Counted from the stretch's first letter, positions 1-9,617 are shown. The stretch is DNA of 15,813 nt from Gemmatimonadaceae bacterium (GCA_017881545.1 JADGQU010000022.1:1-15813); one strand, 5' to 3'. Numbers and translations: made by a program. The notes: generated from the letters alone by a model not told the origin.

Positions 1-2
1 GG

Positions 3-632
3 AGCTTCGAGCCGACGATTCCGGCGCTTCCCATGCATGAAAGCCGAGTAACGCTCGCGCTCGACCGGCCGACCACTCTTACCTTCGCCGGTTACGAGCT
101 GGGAACGCACTTGACGGTTAGCGCGGTTCACCGTTCGAGCTCGGTAAATACTCCGGTCGGCGATTTCTTGCGGCCGTCGCTCGTGGTCGATATCCAGAAG
201 CCGTTCGGCTCGAGCCGTCTGCTCTTTCACACGATCGCCGCGGGCGTTTTCACCGGCGACACGCTGCCGGCGCAGCACCTGGTCTACCTCGGCGGTCCGA
301 CGAGCGGGCCCGGATACGAGTTTCACGAGTTCGTCGGACGCGCGGGAGTCAGTCAACGGGTCGAGTATCGATTCCTGGCGCCGTTCTTCGGAATTCCGTT
401 GGGCAGATTCGGCCGCGCGCCGGCGACGATCACTCTCGCACCCTTCGCGACGGCGGTGTGGATCGATCGCTCCGCCGATTTCAAGCCGCTCCGGCAGGGC
501 TGGTATCCATCACTCGGACTCGGCGCGCTTACCGTGTTCGACGTGCTGCGCCTGGACGTTGCGCGGGGGCTTCGGAACGGGCGATGGACATTCTCGGTTG
601 ACATCGGACGCGACTTCTGGAGCGTGTTGTAG
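3..632 (+). CDS. C-terminal part of an Omp85/BamA-like outer-membrane beta-barrel protein (5' end outside window)
   Basis: The reading frame is open from base 3, before the first ATG at 33, so this is the 3' part of a longer gene. The visible 200 or so residues alternate hydrophobic and polar residues with many Gly, Phe, Tyr and Trp, as in beta-barrel strands. LGGPTSGPGYEF (about residues 86-97 from the ATG) resembles the LGG...RGY loop near the end of Omp85/surface-antigen (D15) barrels. The chain ends in a strand-like segment finishing DFWSVL; the usual terminal aromatic is replaced by Leu. Family members insert outer-membrane proteins or translocate polypeptides across the outer membrane. 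Which subfamily (BamA, TamA, patatin-linked) cannot be decided without the POTRA or other N-terminal domains. The next gene starts 38 bases downstream on the same strand. Confidence 0.6.
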   Translation, partial: SFEPTIPALPMHESRVTLALDRPTTLTFAGYELGTHLTVSAVHRSSSVNTPVGDFLRPSLVVDIQKPFGSSRLLFHTIAAGVFTGDTLPAQHLVYLGGPTSGPGYEFHEFVGRAGVSQRVEYRFLAPFFGIPLGRFGRAPATITLAPFATAVWIDRSADFKPLRQGWYPSLGLGALTVFDVLRLDVARGLRNGRWTFSVDIGRDFWSVL

Positions 633-670
633 CGCTTCCACCTGAATGGATTTGACGATGGGGCGGCGAT

Positions 671-2923
671 TTGGGGCGGGTAGTTTCGAGCGTGACCGCC
701 ACTCTCAAAGCAGCGCCGTCCGATCCCTGGCTTCTACCGACGCTCAGGGAGCTGGCCCCGGAGTCCGCGATCCATGACATCGACGCTCGGGATCCAGCGA
801 GCTATTGGGCCGCAGTCACCGCGGCCGGTATTCTCTCCGACGATGAGATTCTCGCCGCCCTCTCAGCTCGGACGCATATCCGAATCGCGAATGGTCTCCT
901 CGTGAGTTCGCAGGCCCGCGACAAGGTGCCGGAATGGCTGGCGCGACGGTTCGGAATTCTTCCACTCTCAGTCTCGGAGTCTACGCTCGACATCGCGACC
1001 TCCAACCCTTACGACCTCGACTGCGAGAAGACACTGGCATTTGCTGCTGGTCGTACGATTCGAATGTCGCTCGCACCTCCCGACAGGATTCTCGAGCGCA
1101 TCGAGGAGGTATACGCGCCGGTCGATCGGGTGGGCAAGCTGCTCGACAAGGCGAAACGGTCCACGCTCCAGCCCATAATCGAGGCAGCGGACGAGACCGA
1201 TCACCAGCTCGACGAAAAGGAAGCCGAACGTCCGGTGATCAAGCTCGTCGATCACATAGTGGCCGAGGGAATCGCGGCGGGCGCGAGCGACATTCATCTG
1301 GAGGCGGGGGAGAGCGGGATCGCCGTTCGGTATCGCATCGACGGAATGTTGAAGGAGGTGATGCTTCTTCCCAAAGCCGTCGGTGTCCCGCTAGTGTCGC
1401 GCATCAAGATCATGTCGCAGATGGATATCGCCGACCGGCTGCGACCGCAGGGCGGACGAGCGCGCGTCGCAATCAACGGAGCTCGCGTGGATCTGCGCGT
1501 TTCGACGCTACCCGCGTCGCACGGGGAGAAAGTCGTGATCCGCATCCTCGATTCGCGCGCGGCCCTCCGTTCGGTCGAATCCCTTGGGCTCGATCCGGTC
1601 GACGGCCCGCGGATGCAGAAGCTGCTCGACGTGCGGGAAGGACTGATCCTCGTCACCGGCCCGACTGGTTCGGGCAAGACGACCACGCTCTACGCGGCGC
1701 TCAGACTGTTGCAGCACCGCGGCGTCAACATCATCACAGTCGAAGATCCGGTCGAGTACAGGATTCCGGGAATCGTGCAGGTGCAGATTCACGAGAAGGC
1801 CGGGCTCACATTCGCGTCGGCACTGAGATCGGTTCTCCGACAGGATCCTGACGTCGTTCTGATCGGCGAGATCCGCGATAGGGAGACCGCGGCGATTGCG
1901 ATTCAGGCGTCGCTCACCGGCCATCTCGTGTTCGCTACCCTGCACACGAATGACGCCTGCAGCTCGATCGTTCGCCTCACCGATCTTGGCGTCGATTCGG
2001 TGAAGCTGGCCGGCGCGCTCAAGGGAGTTGTGGCGCAGCGGTTGATCCGGCGTTTGTGCCCCGCGTGCAGGCTCGTCGCCAACGCGGGCGTGCCTCGCCG
2101 CCTCGTGGCCACCATTCCCGAGGACTCGATGATCTACGTGTCGACGGGCTGCAGGGAATGCTCGATGACCGGCTATTCCGGACGAGTCGCGGTGACTGAA
2201 GTGCTCGTCGCGACCCCCGAGATCGAGCGATCCATTGCCGCCGGCGATCCGCCCGAGCGTCTCCTTGCCGCGGCCCGCGTGTCGGGCACGCGCTCGCTCT
2301 GGGGTTGCGGCTGCGCGCAGCTGCTGGCGGGCAATACAAGCGCGCAGGAGCTGGTGCGCGTCCTCGAGCCCGAAGGTGCCCGCGCAGCCACGCGCGAGCC
2401 CGGCACGGGCTATGATGTACCGAAGCCCATCATCTACGAGAGACGAGTGCAGGGTCCAATGACGCAGATCGTTCCGGGAGTCGTCGAGGTCTACGTGATT
2501 CGCCACAACGGAGGGGACTGGCGGGTACTCGTACTCCAGCGCGCGCCGGATGCGAGCAGGCCCGGCTCATGGGAGCTCGTTTACGGGAAGATCGACGCGG
2601 GGGAGCGTCCGGAGCGCGCGGCAGTCCGGGAGCTGGTCGAAGAGACGGGGCTCGACGTCAAGGCGCTCTACAACGTCACGGTGAACAGTTTCTACCTGCA
2701 CGCTACTCAGACCATACAGATGTCGATCGTGTTCGCGGCATTTGTTGCCGACGATTCAGCCGTGGTTCTAAGCGAGGAGCATCAGCGTTTCGAATGGTTG
2801 ACCGTCGAGGAGGCCTGCGATCGCTTCACCTGGCCGCGCGCGGCACGCGGGCTGAGGGATGTTCAGCATCTCCTGAAGGGCGGGGATGCTGGCCCGGTCG
2901 AGGATGCGCTGCGGGTTCTTTAA
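671..2923 (+). CDS. GspE/PilB-type secretion ATPase fused to a C-terminal Nudix hydrolase domain
   Basis: The first 565 or so residues are a complete type II secretion/type IV pilus assembly ATPase, a cytoplasmic hexameric motor. It has an N-terminal MshEN/GspE_N-like region (about 45-150), Asp box with ITVEDPVEY (355-363), Walker A GPTGSGKT (330-337), Walker B-like DVVLIGEIRD (394-403), His box with H425, and a zinc tetracysteine pair CPAC (463-466) and CREC (494-497). The usual GspE end (GNTSAQELVRVL) falls near 565. A 30-residue linker follows, then a Nudix domain (about 597-740) with a perfect Nudix box G-x5-E-x7-REL-x-EE-x-GL at 639-661. Nudix enzymes hydrolyse nucleoside-diphosphate-linked compounds; the substrate here is unknown. 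The start is TTG 671, with GTG 692 an alternative. An in-frame ATG at 2459 could start a separate Nudix protein. No stop or frame change separates the two parts. No other secretion or pilus gene is in the window. Confidence 0.9.
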   Translation: MGRVVSSVTATLKAAPSDPWLLPTLRELAPESAIHDIDARDPASYWAAVTAAGILSDDEILAALSARTHIRIANGLLVSSQARDKVPEWLARRFGILPLSVSESTLDIATSNPYDLDCEKTLAFAAGRTIRMSLAPPDRILERIEEVYAPVDRVGKLLDKAKRSTLQPIIEAADETDHQLDEKEAERPVIKLVDHIVAEGIAAGASDIHLEAGESGIAVRYRIDGMLKEVMLLPKAVGVPLVSRIKIMSQMDIADRLRPQGGRARVAINGARVDLRVSTLPASHGEKVVIRILDSRAALRSVESLGLDPVDGPRMQKLLDVREGLILVTGPTGSGKTTTLYAALRLLQHRGVNIITVEDPVEYRIPGIVQVQIHEKAGLTFASALRSVLRQDPDVVLIGEIRDRETAAIAIQASLTGHLVFATLHTNDACSSIVRLTDLGVDSVKLAGALKGVVAQRLIRRLCPACRLVANAGVPRRLVATIPEDSMIYVSTGCRECSMTGYSGRVAVTEVLVATPEIERSIAAGDPPERLLAAARVSGTRSLWGCGCAQLLAGNTSAQELVRVLEPEGARAATREPGTGYDVPKPIIYERRVQGPMTQIVPGVVEVYVIRHNGGDWRVLVLQRAPDASRPGSWELVYGKIDAGERPERAAVRELVEETGLDVKALYNVTVNSFYLHATQTIQMSIVFAAFVADDSAVVLSEEHQRFEWLTVEEACDRFTWPRAARGLRDVQHLLKGGDAGPVEDALRVL

Positions 2924-2942
2924 GAGCAACTGAACCGGCGAG

Positions 2943-2960
2943 AGGCGGCTACCGCTTTTT
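2943..2960 (+). terminator. Possible short intrinsic terminator after the ATPase-Nudix gene
   Basis: AGGCGG, a CTA loop and CCGCTT form a short hairpin (6 bp including one G-T pair) running into a T tract, 19 bases after the TAA. It overlaps the last codons of the convergent acyltransferase gene. The stem is weak, so this is only a candidate. Confidence 0.3.
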
Positions 2961-3776
2961 AACAGCAGTAAGATTCCCCTGGTCCACGGGCGCGTTCGGC
3001 TTCACGCGAACACTCTTGGCCGGTATCCCGACGTACACATGGTACGGCCGCACATCCTTGGTTGCCACCGCCATCGCCCCGACCATCGCCTGCTCCCCGA
3101 CTTGCACCCCGGCCAGCACCGTCGCGTGGTACGTGATGCGAACCCCATCCTCCAACCGCGTGGGCGCGTCGGTCACGTCGCGCTGATCGACAATGCTGTG
3201 CGTGTGGCTGTAGACATTCGCGAAATCGCTGATCGACACGTTGTTGCCGATGGATATTCCCCCGCGATCGTCGAGCAGCACGTACCGGTGGACGACGCAA
3301 TTGTCACCCACCTCCATGTTGTACCCGAATGAAAACTCGACGAACTGAAAGGCTTTGAAGTTCTCACCGCACTTCTTGAAGATGTACGGCGCGAGCAACC
3401 GCCTAAGCTGAACGCCCAGCTCGACGTTCTGTCCACCCAGCACCGTGCGGTCGAACGAATACCAGAGCCAGAGCAGCGGCTTCACCTTCTGGAAGCGGGC
3501 GTCATCGCACTCGGCGTAGTACTCGGGCTCGAGGGTTACGTTGCACGGGTCGAGCGCGGAGAGTGCGAGTCGTGTCGCGAGGGGAAGCTTGGAATCTTCC
3601 ACCGCCGTCTCCCAGTTCGATGCGAACTGCGGATAGGCGATCTCGCACAGCGTCCGGCGGCAGAGCAGCGCGCGGTCGGAGCCGGATTTCAGCTCCGCGG
3701 CGATCTTCTCCAGCCACTGTGAGTCGATGCCGGCGATCGGAAGAGCGGGAAGTTTGCGCAGCGGATAGATGGGCAT
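2949..3776 (-). CDS. Hexapeptide-repeat (left-handed beta-helix) acyltransferase
   Basis: The C-terminal half (about residues 150-260 of 275) shows the imperfect hexapeptide repeat of the LbH acyltransferase superfamily: GDNCVV, IGNNVSISDFANV, ITYHATVLAGVQVGEQAMVGAMAVATKDV, then the typical ending GIPAKSVRVK. The YSHTHSI segment (about 189-195) holds histidines where such enzymes (Maa, NodL, Vat-like) keep the catalytic base. The family transfers acetyl or other acyl groups from CoA to sugars or small molecules; the acceptor cannot be told. The first 145 residues are not a recognisable domain and are longer than in simple Maa/NodL proteins. The gene is last in the minus-strand run, 37 bases after the lipoprotein stop. 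ATG 3776 is the first start, although the frame stays open upstream and reads plausibly (FFPGAKINFPD just before the Met). Confidence 0.8.
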   Translation of the reverse strand: MPIYPLRKLPALPIAGIDSQWLEKIAAELKSGSDRALLCRRTLCEIAYPQFASNWETAVEDSKLPLATRLALSALDPCNVTLEPEYYAECDDARFQKVKPLLWLWYSFDRTVLGGQNVELGVQLRRLLAPYIFKKCGENFKAFQFVEFSFGYNMEVGDNCVVHRYVLLDDRGGISIGNNVSISDFANVYSHTHSIVDQRDVTDAPTRLEDGVRITYHATVLAGVQVGEQAMVGAMAVATKDVRPYHVYVGIPAKSVRVKPNAPVDQGNLTAVKKR

Positions 3777-3813
3777 GTCCGGAAAGTTGATCTTGGCCCC
3801 GGGAAAAAACCAG

Positions 3814-4503
3814 CTATTGCGACGGCGGCCGCGTTGCCCGCGCGCGAACGAGCGCTCTTTCGCGCTCCACGCGAGTGAGAACCTGCTCCCAGCTGTCGTC
3901 GCGCACGTCCTGGAACGTCACGGTCAGAGGTTGATCGAGATCGATCGCCTCGTCGAACAGGTAAATCGCACTCTGTGTCTCGCGCTGCCTGAGGCGTTGC
4001 TCGCCGAATCCGGAGCTGAGCGGCAGCACCTCGAGCGCGCGGAAATCGCGCCCGCTGCTCGTGATGACGAGCTCCATCGGACTGAAATGCACGTCGGGCT
4101 GGACGCCGTAAAACGATACGTACCACAGATCGGGAGATCGCCCGCCGGTGCGGCGGGTCACGGCGGCGATCGCCGCCTTGTTGCTCTCCTGCAGCTCGCG
4201 CAGCGCGCGATACGAATCGGGCGTGAGCAGCCGGATCAGGTTCTCATCCAGCGGAATGGCGCGGACGATCAGGCCCTGAAGCTCCAGCCTGATCGCGATG
4301 TCGTCCTGCCTGAGTGTCCCGAAACCGACCGGAACGCTGGCCCTGCCAACCGTGTCATCCGTGATTGGCGCGAGCGTCCCCGACTGTCCGGCAGCAGTAG
4401 GCGCTCCGCCGGCGCACGCGGTGATTGCCACTGCCGCGACGAGTCCGCACAGCGCGCCCCGAAAGCGACGATGTATCGGGTGCGTATGGAACAGCGCGGT
4501 CAC
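3814..4503 (-). CDS. Predicted lipoprotein of unknown function
   Basis: The 229-residue product begins with a basic stretch (HRRFR), a hydrophobic core and a lipobox ITAC with Cys at residue 30, so it should be lipidated and anchored in a membrane facing the periplasm. After a Gly/Ala/Thr-rich linker, the mature part is a compact, mostly soluble domain of about 190 residues, with YVSFYGVQPDVHFSPMELVI around its middle. No family was recognised. The GTG start overlaps the stop of engB (GTGA), which implies translational coupling and membership in the lon-engB transcription unit. This start also places the lipobox at a normal distance. The C-terminal tail is Arg-rich. Confidence 0.75.
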   Translation of the reverse strand: MTALFHTHPIHRRFRGALCGLVAAVAITACAGGAPTAAGQSGTLAPITDDTVGRASVPVGFGTLRQDDIAIRLELQGLIVRAIPLDENLIRLLTPDSYRALRELQESNKAAIAAVTRRTGGRSPDLWYVSFYGVQPDVHFSPMELVITSSGRDFRALEVLPLSSGFGEQRLRQRETQSAIYLFDEAIDLDQPLTVTFQDVRDDSWEQVLTRVERERALVRARATRPPSQ

Positions 4504-5153
4504 GGCGTGTCCGCCTCCGGAACGGCTTCCACCTCCGGAACGGCTTCTACGAGCTCCGTGATCGCCTCCAGCAGCTCGAGCCGCCCTTCTCCCGTCTGCG
4601 CGCTGAATGGAATCACCTGCTCGCTCGGGAGCGCCAGCGCGCGCGAAATCTCCGCCACCCGCTCCCCCGCGGCAGCTTTGCTCAGCTTGTCCTTCTTCGT
4701 CAACGCGACGATCGTAGGAACCTCCACCTCCGCCAGAAAATCCAGCATCGCCCGATCATCATCGCTCGGGTCGCGCCTGATGTCCAGCAGCAGCACTATC
4801 CCCCTCAGCTGAGTCGTTCTCCTCATGTAGCTCTCGATGAGCGGCCGCCATTCGGATTTCTTTGCTTTGGAAACGCGGGCGTAGCCGTAGCCGGGAAGGT
4901 CTACGAAGACGAAGTGGTTATTGATGCGGAAGAAGTTGATTTCCCGCGTTCGTCCGGGCGTTCGGCTCACGCGCGCGAATGACTTGCGGCGGGCGAGCGT
5001 GTTCAGGAGAGAAGATTTTCCTACGTTCGATCGTCCCGCGAACGCGACCTCCGGCAGCGACGACTCCGGGCGCCAGCCGTGTCGCTCGGCCATTCCGCCG
5101 ATGAACTCCACGCTCCGGATGACCAGCTTGTCGCCAACCGGGTCCTTCTCCAT
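4500..5153 (-). CDS. engB: Ribosome-assembly GTPase EngB (YihA/YsxC)
   Basis: The 217-residue TRAFAC GTPase carries all five G motifs in order: G1 AGRSNVGKSS (39-48), G2 TPGRT (65-69), G3 DLPG (85-88) followed by YGYA, G4 TKKD (152-155) and G5 SAQTGEG (184-190). GRSNVGKSS and TPGRTREINFF are signatures of EngB, an essential cytoplasmic GTPase required for late 50S subunit assembly. The length is typical apart from an acidic, Pro-rich tail built from a duplicated 18-bp unit. The ATG directly abuts the lon TAG with no spacer and no recognisable Shine-Dalgarno sequence, so translation probably depends on ribosomes finishing lon. The lon-engB pairing is a known arrangement in several phyla. Confidence 0.96.
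   Translation of the reverse strand: MEKDPVGDKLVIRSVEFIGGMAERHGWRPESSLPEVAFAGRSNVGKSSLLNTLARRKSFARVSRTPGRTREINFFRINNHFVFVDLPGYGYARVSKAKKSEWRPLIESYMRRTTQLRGIVLLLDIRRDPSDDDRAMLDFLAEVEVPTIVALTKKDKLSKAAAGERVAEISRALALPSEQVIPFSAQTGEGRLELLEAITELVEAVPEVEAVPEADTP
4514..4549. repeat. 18-bp tandem duplication inside the engB 3' end
   Basis: Two consecutive 18-bp copies (4514-4531 and 4532-4549) differ at one base and share CCTCCGGAACGGCTTC. They encode the repeated hexapeptide EAVPEV/EAVPEA in the EngB C-terminal tail. The duplication is in frame and lies outside the GTPase fold. Confidence 0.85.
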
Positions 5154-7523
5154 CTAGTGCGTTATGGCATCGTAGAGCGGCGCGCCCGAGGACGTCGTCA
5201 CCGCCGGCTGCGGACGCAGCGCGAGCGCCAGCACTTCGTCCATCGTTTTCACCGGGTGGAAGCGGACCGATGCTCGAACTTCTTCGGGGAGTTCTTCGAT
5301 ATCCCGCGCATTTCCGTGGGGAATGATCACATCGGTCACCTTGTTGCGGTGGGCTGCCACCGACTTCTCCTTGAGCCCGCCGATCGGGAGCACGCGTCCA
5401 CGCAGCGTGATCTCTCCCGTCATCGCGACATCGCCGCGCACCGGGACGCCTGTGAGCGCGCTGATCACGGCGGTGGCAATCGCGATTCCTGCCGACGGAC
5501 CATCCTTCGGCGTCGCGCCGGCAGGCATGTGAATGTGGATGTCCCGTGTTCTATAGAATTCGGATTCAATCCCGAGTGCTCTCGCCCGCGCGCGGGCGTA
5601 CGACAGAGCGGCGCTCGCGGATTCCTTCATCACGTCGCCGAGTGTCCCGGTGAGCTGAACCTTGCCGCGGCCTTTGACGACGCTGACTTCGATTTCCAGC
5701 ACCTCGCCGCCCGCTGAAGTGTAGGCGAGACCAGACGCGACGCCGATCTTGTCGTCGAGCGACGTGTCGTCCGGATCGAATGGCGGCGCACCGAGCAGCT
5801 CCTTGAGGTCAGCGAGCGAGACGGTCTGCTTATCGCCAACGCCGACTGCGATTTCCGCGCGCTTGCGCGCCAGCTTTCTGGACACACGTGCGATCCGGCG
5901 CTCAAGCTCCCGCACCCCCGCCTCACGCGTGTAGCCGCGCATGATCGCCATGAGAACGTCGGGCTCGAGGACGACCTCCTCTTTCTTCAAGCCGTTCGCT
6001 TCGATCTGCCGCGGCAGCAGGTACTGCCTCGCGATGGCGAGCTTCTCGTGATCGAGATAGCCGGCGATGCGGAGGATTTCCATCCGGTCGCGCAGCGGTT
6101 CGGGAATCCCGGCCAGCGAATTGGCGGTCGTGATGAACAAGACCTGCGAGAGATCGTAGTCCACCTCGAGGTAGTTGTCGTTGAACGTCGTGTTTTGCTC
6201 GGGGTCGAGGACCTCGAGCAGAGCCGCCGCCGGATCGCCGCGGAAATCCTGTCCGAGCTTGTCCACCTCGTCGAGGAGGATCACCGGATTGACGACTTCG
6301 GCGCGGCGCATCGCCTGGATGATGCGGCCCGGCATGGAGCCGATATACGTGCGCCGATGTCCGCGGATCTCCGCTTCGTCCCGCACGCCGCCCAGCGCCA
6401 TCCGGACGAATTTGCGGCTCAGCGCGCGAGCGATCGAGCGGCCCAGCGACGTCTTGCCGACTCCCGGAGGCCCGACGAGGCAGAGAATCTGTCCGTTCAG
6501 CCTGCCGACCAGCGACAACACGGCGATGAAGTCGAGGATGCGGTCCTTCACCTCTTCCAGTCCGTAGTGGTCCGCGTCTAGAATCGCTATCGCCCGAGCG
6601 ACGTCGAGCACCTCGTCGGTCCGCTCGGTCCACGGAATCGACACGATCCAGTCGACGAAGTTACGCGCGACAGTGAATTCGGGAGACATGGGCGGCATGC
6701 GCCGCAGCTTTCTCAGTTCGCGGAGAGTCCTCTCCTCGACCAGGGGCGGAAGCGTCTTCTTCTTGATCTGAGCCTCGAGCTCCGTGAAATCGTCGCTGTC
6801 TTCCTCCCCCAGCTCGCGGTGGATTACCCGCAGCTGCTCCTGCAGGTAGAACTCGCGCTGGTTCTGGAACATGGCGCCGCGGACATCGTCGTCGATCTTG
6901 CGCTCGAGACGCAGCAGCTCGATCTCGCCCGAGAGCAGCTCGCCCAGCATCTCCAGCAGGCTCCGCAGATTCTCGGCTTCGAGCAGCGACTGCCGTAGCT
7001 CGAATCGAACCGCGACGTGTGCGGCCACCCCGAATGCCTGGCGCTCCGCGGAATCGGTGCTCTGAATGATCGAGACGATCTCCGCCGGTATGCGCCGGTG
7101 GAGACTGACGTACTCCTCGAACGAGTTCATCACGCGCCGGCTCAGCGCTTCGGTCTCGGCGACGTCCTCGGGACCAGGTCCTTCGAACGGGAAGGGCGCC
7201 GCGGCTGCCCTCAACACATTTCCGGCGGGGATGTAGCGGGTCACCCGGGCGCGTGCGATTCCTTCGACGAGGACGCGCGTGGTGCCCGTGGGAAGGCGGG
7301 AAACCTGAACGACACGTCCGATGACGCCCGTCCGATGCAGGTCAGCCGCCGCGGGCTCCTGCTTTTCGCCGTCGCGCTGCGCGACCAGCAGGATGATCTT
7401 GTCCTCGGCGAGCGCGGCTTCGATGGCGGCTAGCGATGCCGGGCGCCCAACGAGCAGGGGAATTACTACATAGGGGAAAATGACGACATCCCGCAGCGGC
7501 AGGACCGGGATCCGGTCCGACAC
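5154..7523 (-). CDS. lon: ATP-dependent protease Lon (LonA)
   Basis: The 789-residue protein has the full LonA architecture: N-terminal substrate-binding domain (from IPVLPLRDVVIFP, residue 5, to about 200), helical linker (about 200-300), AAA+ module and C-terminal protease domain (about 595-775). The AAA+ module carries Walker A GPPGVGKT (351-358) and Walker B VILLDEVDK (414-422). The catalytic dyad is Ser677 in PKDGPSAG and Lys720 in GGLKEK, with the 43-residue spacing seen in E. coli Lon. Lon degrades misfolded and regulatory proteins in the cytoplasm. The start is GTG 7523, five codons before the conserved IPVLPLRD. It lies 42 bases after the clpX stop with only a weak, distant purine tract. 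The stop abuts the engB ATG. Confidence 0.98.
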   Translation of the reverse strand: MSDRIPVLPLRDVVIFPYVVIPLLVGRPASLAAIEAALAEDKIILLVAQRDGEKQEPAAADLHRTGVIGRVVQVSRLPTGTTRVLVEGIARARVTRYIPAGNVLRAAAAPFPFEGPGPEDVAETEALSRRVMNSFEEYVSLHRRIPAEIVSIIQSTDSAERQAFGVAAHVAVRFELRQSLLEAENLRSLLEMLGELLSGEIELLRLERKIDDDVRGAMFQNQREFYLQEQLRVIHRELGEEDSDDFTELEAQIKKKTLPPLVEERTLRELRKLRRMPPMSPEFTVARNFVDWIVSIPWTERTDEVLDVARAIAILDADHYGLEEVKDRILDFIAVLSLVGRLNGQILCLVGPPGVGKTSLGRSIARALSRKFVRMALGGVRDEAEIRGHRRTYIGSMPGRIIQAMRRAEVVNPVILLDEVDKLGQDFRGDPAAALLEVLDPEQNTTFNDNYLEVDYDLSQVLFITTANSLAGIPEPLRDRMEILRIAGYLDHEKLAIARQYLLPRQIEANGLKKEEVVLEPDVLMAIMRGYTREAGVRELERRIARVSRKLARKRAEIAVGVGDKQTVSLADLKELLGAPPFDPDDTSLDDKIGVASGLAYTSAGGEVLEIEVSVVKGRGKVQLTGTLGDVMKESASAALSYARARARALGIESEFYRTRDIHIHMPAGATPKDGPSAGIAIATAVISALTGVPVRGDVAMTGEITLRGRVLPIGGLKEKSVAAHRNKVTDVIIPHGNARDIEELPEEVRASVRFHPVKTMDEVLALALRPQPAVTTSSGAPLYDAITH

Positions 7524-7565
7524 GGGGATGCTCTCGTTGTCCCTCTGAAAAGTCTGGGGCAGGGG

Positions 7566-8810
<1,245 letters not shown>

Positions 8811-8872
8811 AGATCAACGGGGGAACGGGGAATGCTTGCCCAGCGAATCCGGCATCGAGGCTTGACTAAACA

Positions 8873-8901
8873 TACCTAACAGCGTGCGCGAAGACGGTCA
8901 A
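8873..8901 (-). promoter_or_regulatory. Candidate promoter for clpX-lon-engB
   Basis: On the minus strand a TTGACC box (8901-8896) stands 17 bases upstream of TAGGTA (8878-8873), which is preceded by TGT as in an extended -10. The -35 is good and the -10 poor. The site lies in the 149-base clpP-clpX gap, about 63 bases before the clpX ATG, so clpX may have a promoter of its own besides read-through from tig-clpP. Confidence 0.35.
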
Positions 8902-8922
8902 GCAAAGGCTGTGGGAGCAGGA

Positions 8923-8942
8923 CTCGTGAAGATTTTCACAAG
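8923..8942 (-). other. Hairpin between clpP and clpX
   Basis: On the minus strand CTTGTGAA, an AATC loop and TTCACGAG form an 8-bp hairpin (one T-G pair) 18 bases after the clpP stop. No T tract follows, so it is not a standard terminator. It could shield the clpP message 3' end or attenuate read-through into clpX. Confidence 0.4.
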
Positions 8943-8959
8943 TAACAGATGCCCCCAAA

Positions 8960-9598
8960 TCAGGCCTGTTTGAGCGCTTCGCCCTGTTTGAGTGACTCCT
9001 CTATCTCTCCGCGGTACGAAATCACGTTATCGATCAAACCGTACTCCTTTGCTTCCTCGGCCGACATGAACCGGTCCCGGTCGGTGTCGCGCTCGATGCG
9101 CTCTACCGGCTGGCCCGTGTGCTTGGCCATCAGCTTGTTCATCTGCGCCCGAAGGTGCAGGATCTCCTTGGCCTGGATCTCGATGTCACTGGCTGTCCCC
9201 CCTCCTCCGCCTTGAGACGGCTGGTGGATCATGATGCGGGCGTGGGGAAGGGCGGATCTCTTGCCCTTCCTGCCCGCCGACAGCAGAAACGCTCCCATGC
9301 TCGCCGCGAGCCCCATGCAGTTGGTGTTCACCGGCGACTTGAGGAACTGCATGGTGTCGTAGATCGCCAGGCCGGCGGAGACACTGCCGCCCGGCGAGTT
9401 GATATAGATGTGGATGTCCCGGTCGGGGTTATCCGACTCGAGGAAGAGGAGCTGCGCGATCACTATGTTGGCGACGTCGTCGTTGATCGGCGTGCCAAGG
9501 AAAATGATCCGGTCCATCAGAAGCCGGGAGAAAACATCGTAGGTGCGCTCGCCGCGGCTCGAGCGTTCGATTACGTACGGCGTGTAGATCGTCGGCAT
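8960..9598 (-). CDS. clpP: ClpP, proteolytic subunit of the Clp protease
   Basis: This is a ClpP serine peptidase of 212 residues if translated from ATG 9598; the frame allows 225 residues from ATG 9637. In the 225-residue numbering the catalytic triad is S113 (GLAASMGAF), H138 (MIHQPS) and D188 (DTDRD). The handle and substrate-strand signature INSPGGSVSAG is present. A five-glycine run after HQPSQ makes the head-loop region one residue longer than in E. coli. ATG 9598 is favoured because MPTIYTPYVIERSSRGER matches the usual N terminus and a purine-rich GAAGAAGAAGAG precedes it. ATG 9625 and 9637 would overlap the end of tig. The enzyme forms a tetradecamer that degrades substrates delivered by ClpX. 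Confidence 0.97.
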   Translation of the reverse strand: MPTIYTPYVIERSSRGERTYDVFSRLLMDRIIFLGTPINDDVANIVIAQLLFLESDNPDRDIHIYINSPGGSVSAGLAIYDTMQFLKSPVNTNCMGLAASMGAFLLSAGRKGKRSALPHARIMIHQPSQGGGGGTASDIEIQAKEILHLRAQMNKLMAKHTGQPVERIERDTDRDRFMSAEEAKEYGLIDNVISYRGEIEESLKQGEALKQA

Positions 9599-9617
9599 TG
9601 GCTCTTCTTCTTCCCGG

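Noticed and set aside
1508..2506. Long open frame of 332 codons on the minus strand inside the ATPase gene
   Set aside because: It is antisense to the conserved ATPase core, has shadow-like composition rich in Arg, His and Asp, and resembles no family.
3769..4812. 347-codon plus-strand frame antisense to the lipoprotein and engB
   Set aside because: The engB and lipoprotein frames have motifs, a lipobox and coupled starts; this frame has only Arg- and Ser-rich shadow composition.
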